A stretch of 6,878 bases of DNA from Bacteroidales bacterium (GTDB taxonomy: Bacteria > Bacteroidota > Bacteroidia > Bacteroidales > DTU049): positions 1 through 6,878 of the forward strand of contig JASEGF010000111.1 in NCBI GenBank assembly GCA_030017935.1, in the 5' to 3' direction. The position numbers and the translations under genes are program-made. Below the pieces are notes generated by a model, which was not told the origin of the DNA, searched no databases, and was given only the letters and a program-made list of their open reading frames with translations. Shown in pieces: positions 6,802-6,878 of the stretch. Position 1 is the first letter of the stretch; every line of letters starts with the position of its first letter.

Positions 6802-6878
6802 GTTGATTAGTTGATTAGTTGATGAGTGATGAGTGACGGGGAGACTGGGAGAAGGGGAGAATAGGTGATGAGTGATAG
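6802..6878 (+). repeat. Second G-rich 7/8-bp mixed tandem array, cut by the right window edge
   Basis: Units in order are 8-mers GTTGATTA (6802, 6810) and GTTGATGA (6818), a 7-mer GTGATGA (6826), 8-mers GTGACGGG (6833), GAGACTGG (6841), GAGAAGGG (6849) and GAGAATAG (6857), then 7-mers GTGATGA (6865) and GTGATAG (6872), ending at the window border. It shares the 12-bp strings GTGACGGGGAGA and AGAATAGGTGAT with the array at 532-693, in the same orientation and the same order. It lies upstream of the ATPase-tilS operon promoter. It probably continues beyond the window. Function is unknown. Confidence 0.85.

Overview
The window is very AT-rich. It carries three complete protein genes and one gene cut by the left edge. 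The organism is most likely a member of the Bacteroidota or a close relative. Exact matches to the Bacteroidota -7 promoter box TAnnTTTG lie just upstream of all three apparent transcription units. No clear Shine-Dalgarno sequence precedes the start codons, where A/T-rich leaders are seen instead. The proteins also read like Bacteroidota versions of their families. I cannot name a genus.

Layout from left to right. Bases 1-450 (minus) hold the first 150 codons of an RsmI-like SAM-dependent methyltransferase. Bases 451-855 contain no gene: they hold two divergent promoters (minus, -7 box at 470-477; plus, 778-810) and, between them, a G-rich short tandem array (532-693). Bases 856-2526 (plus) encode an AspT/YidE-type transporter with two central RCK_C (TrkA-C) domains. 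Its 3' end overlaps the 3' end of the convergent tilS gene (2492-3844, minus) by 35 bp. Upstream of tilS, overlapping it by 7 nt, is a 960-codon gene (3838-6720, minus) for a large GHKL/sacsin-N-terminal-like ATPase of unknown role. Its -7 box lies at 6740-6747. A second copy of the G-rich array begins at 6802 and runs off the right edge.

Functionally, tilS and the methyltransferase belong to translation (tRNA-Ile lysidine formation, and probably rRNA methylation), and the transporter is a stand-alone membrane protein. The least explained part is the large ATPase, which appears co-transcribed and translationally coupled with the essential tRNA gene tilS. The most unusual DNA structure is the pair of arrays. 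Both mix 7-bp GTGATRA-type units at the edges with strictly phased 8-bp GTGACNGG/GAGANGGG-type units in the core, and both have the G-rich strand on the plus strand. No tRNA, rRNA, CRISPR or insertion sequence was seen.
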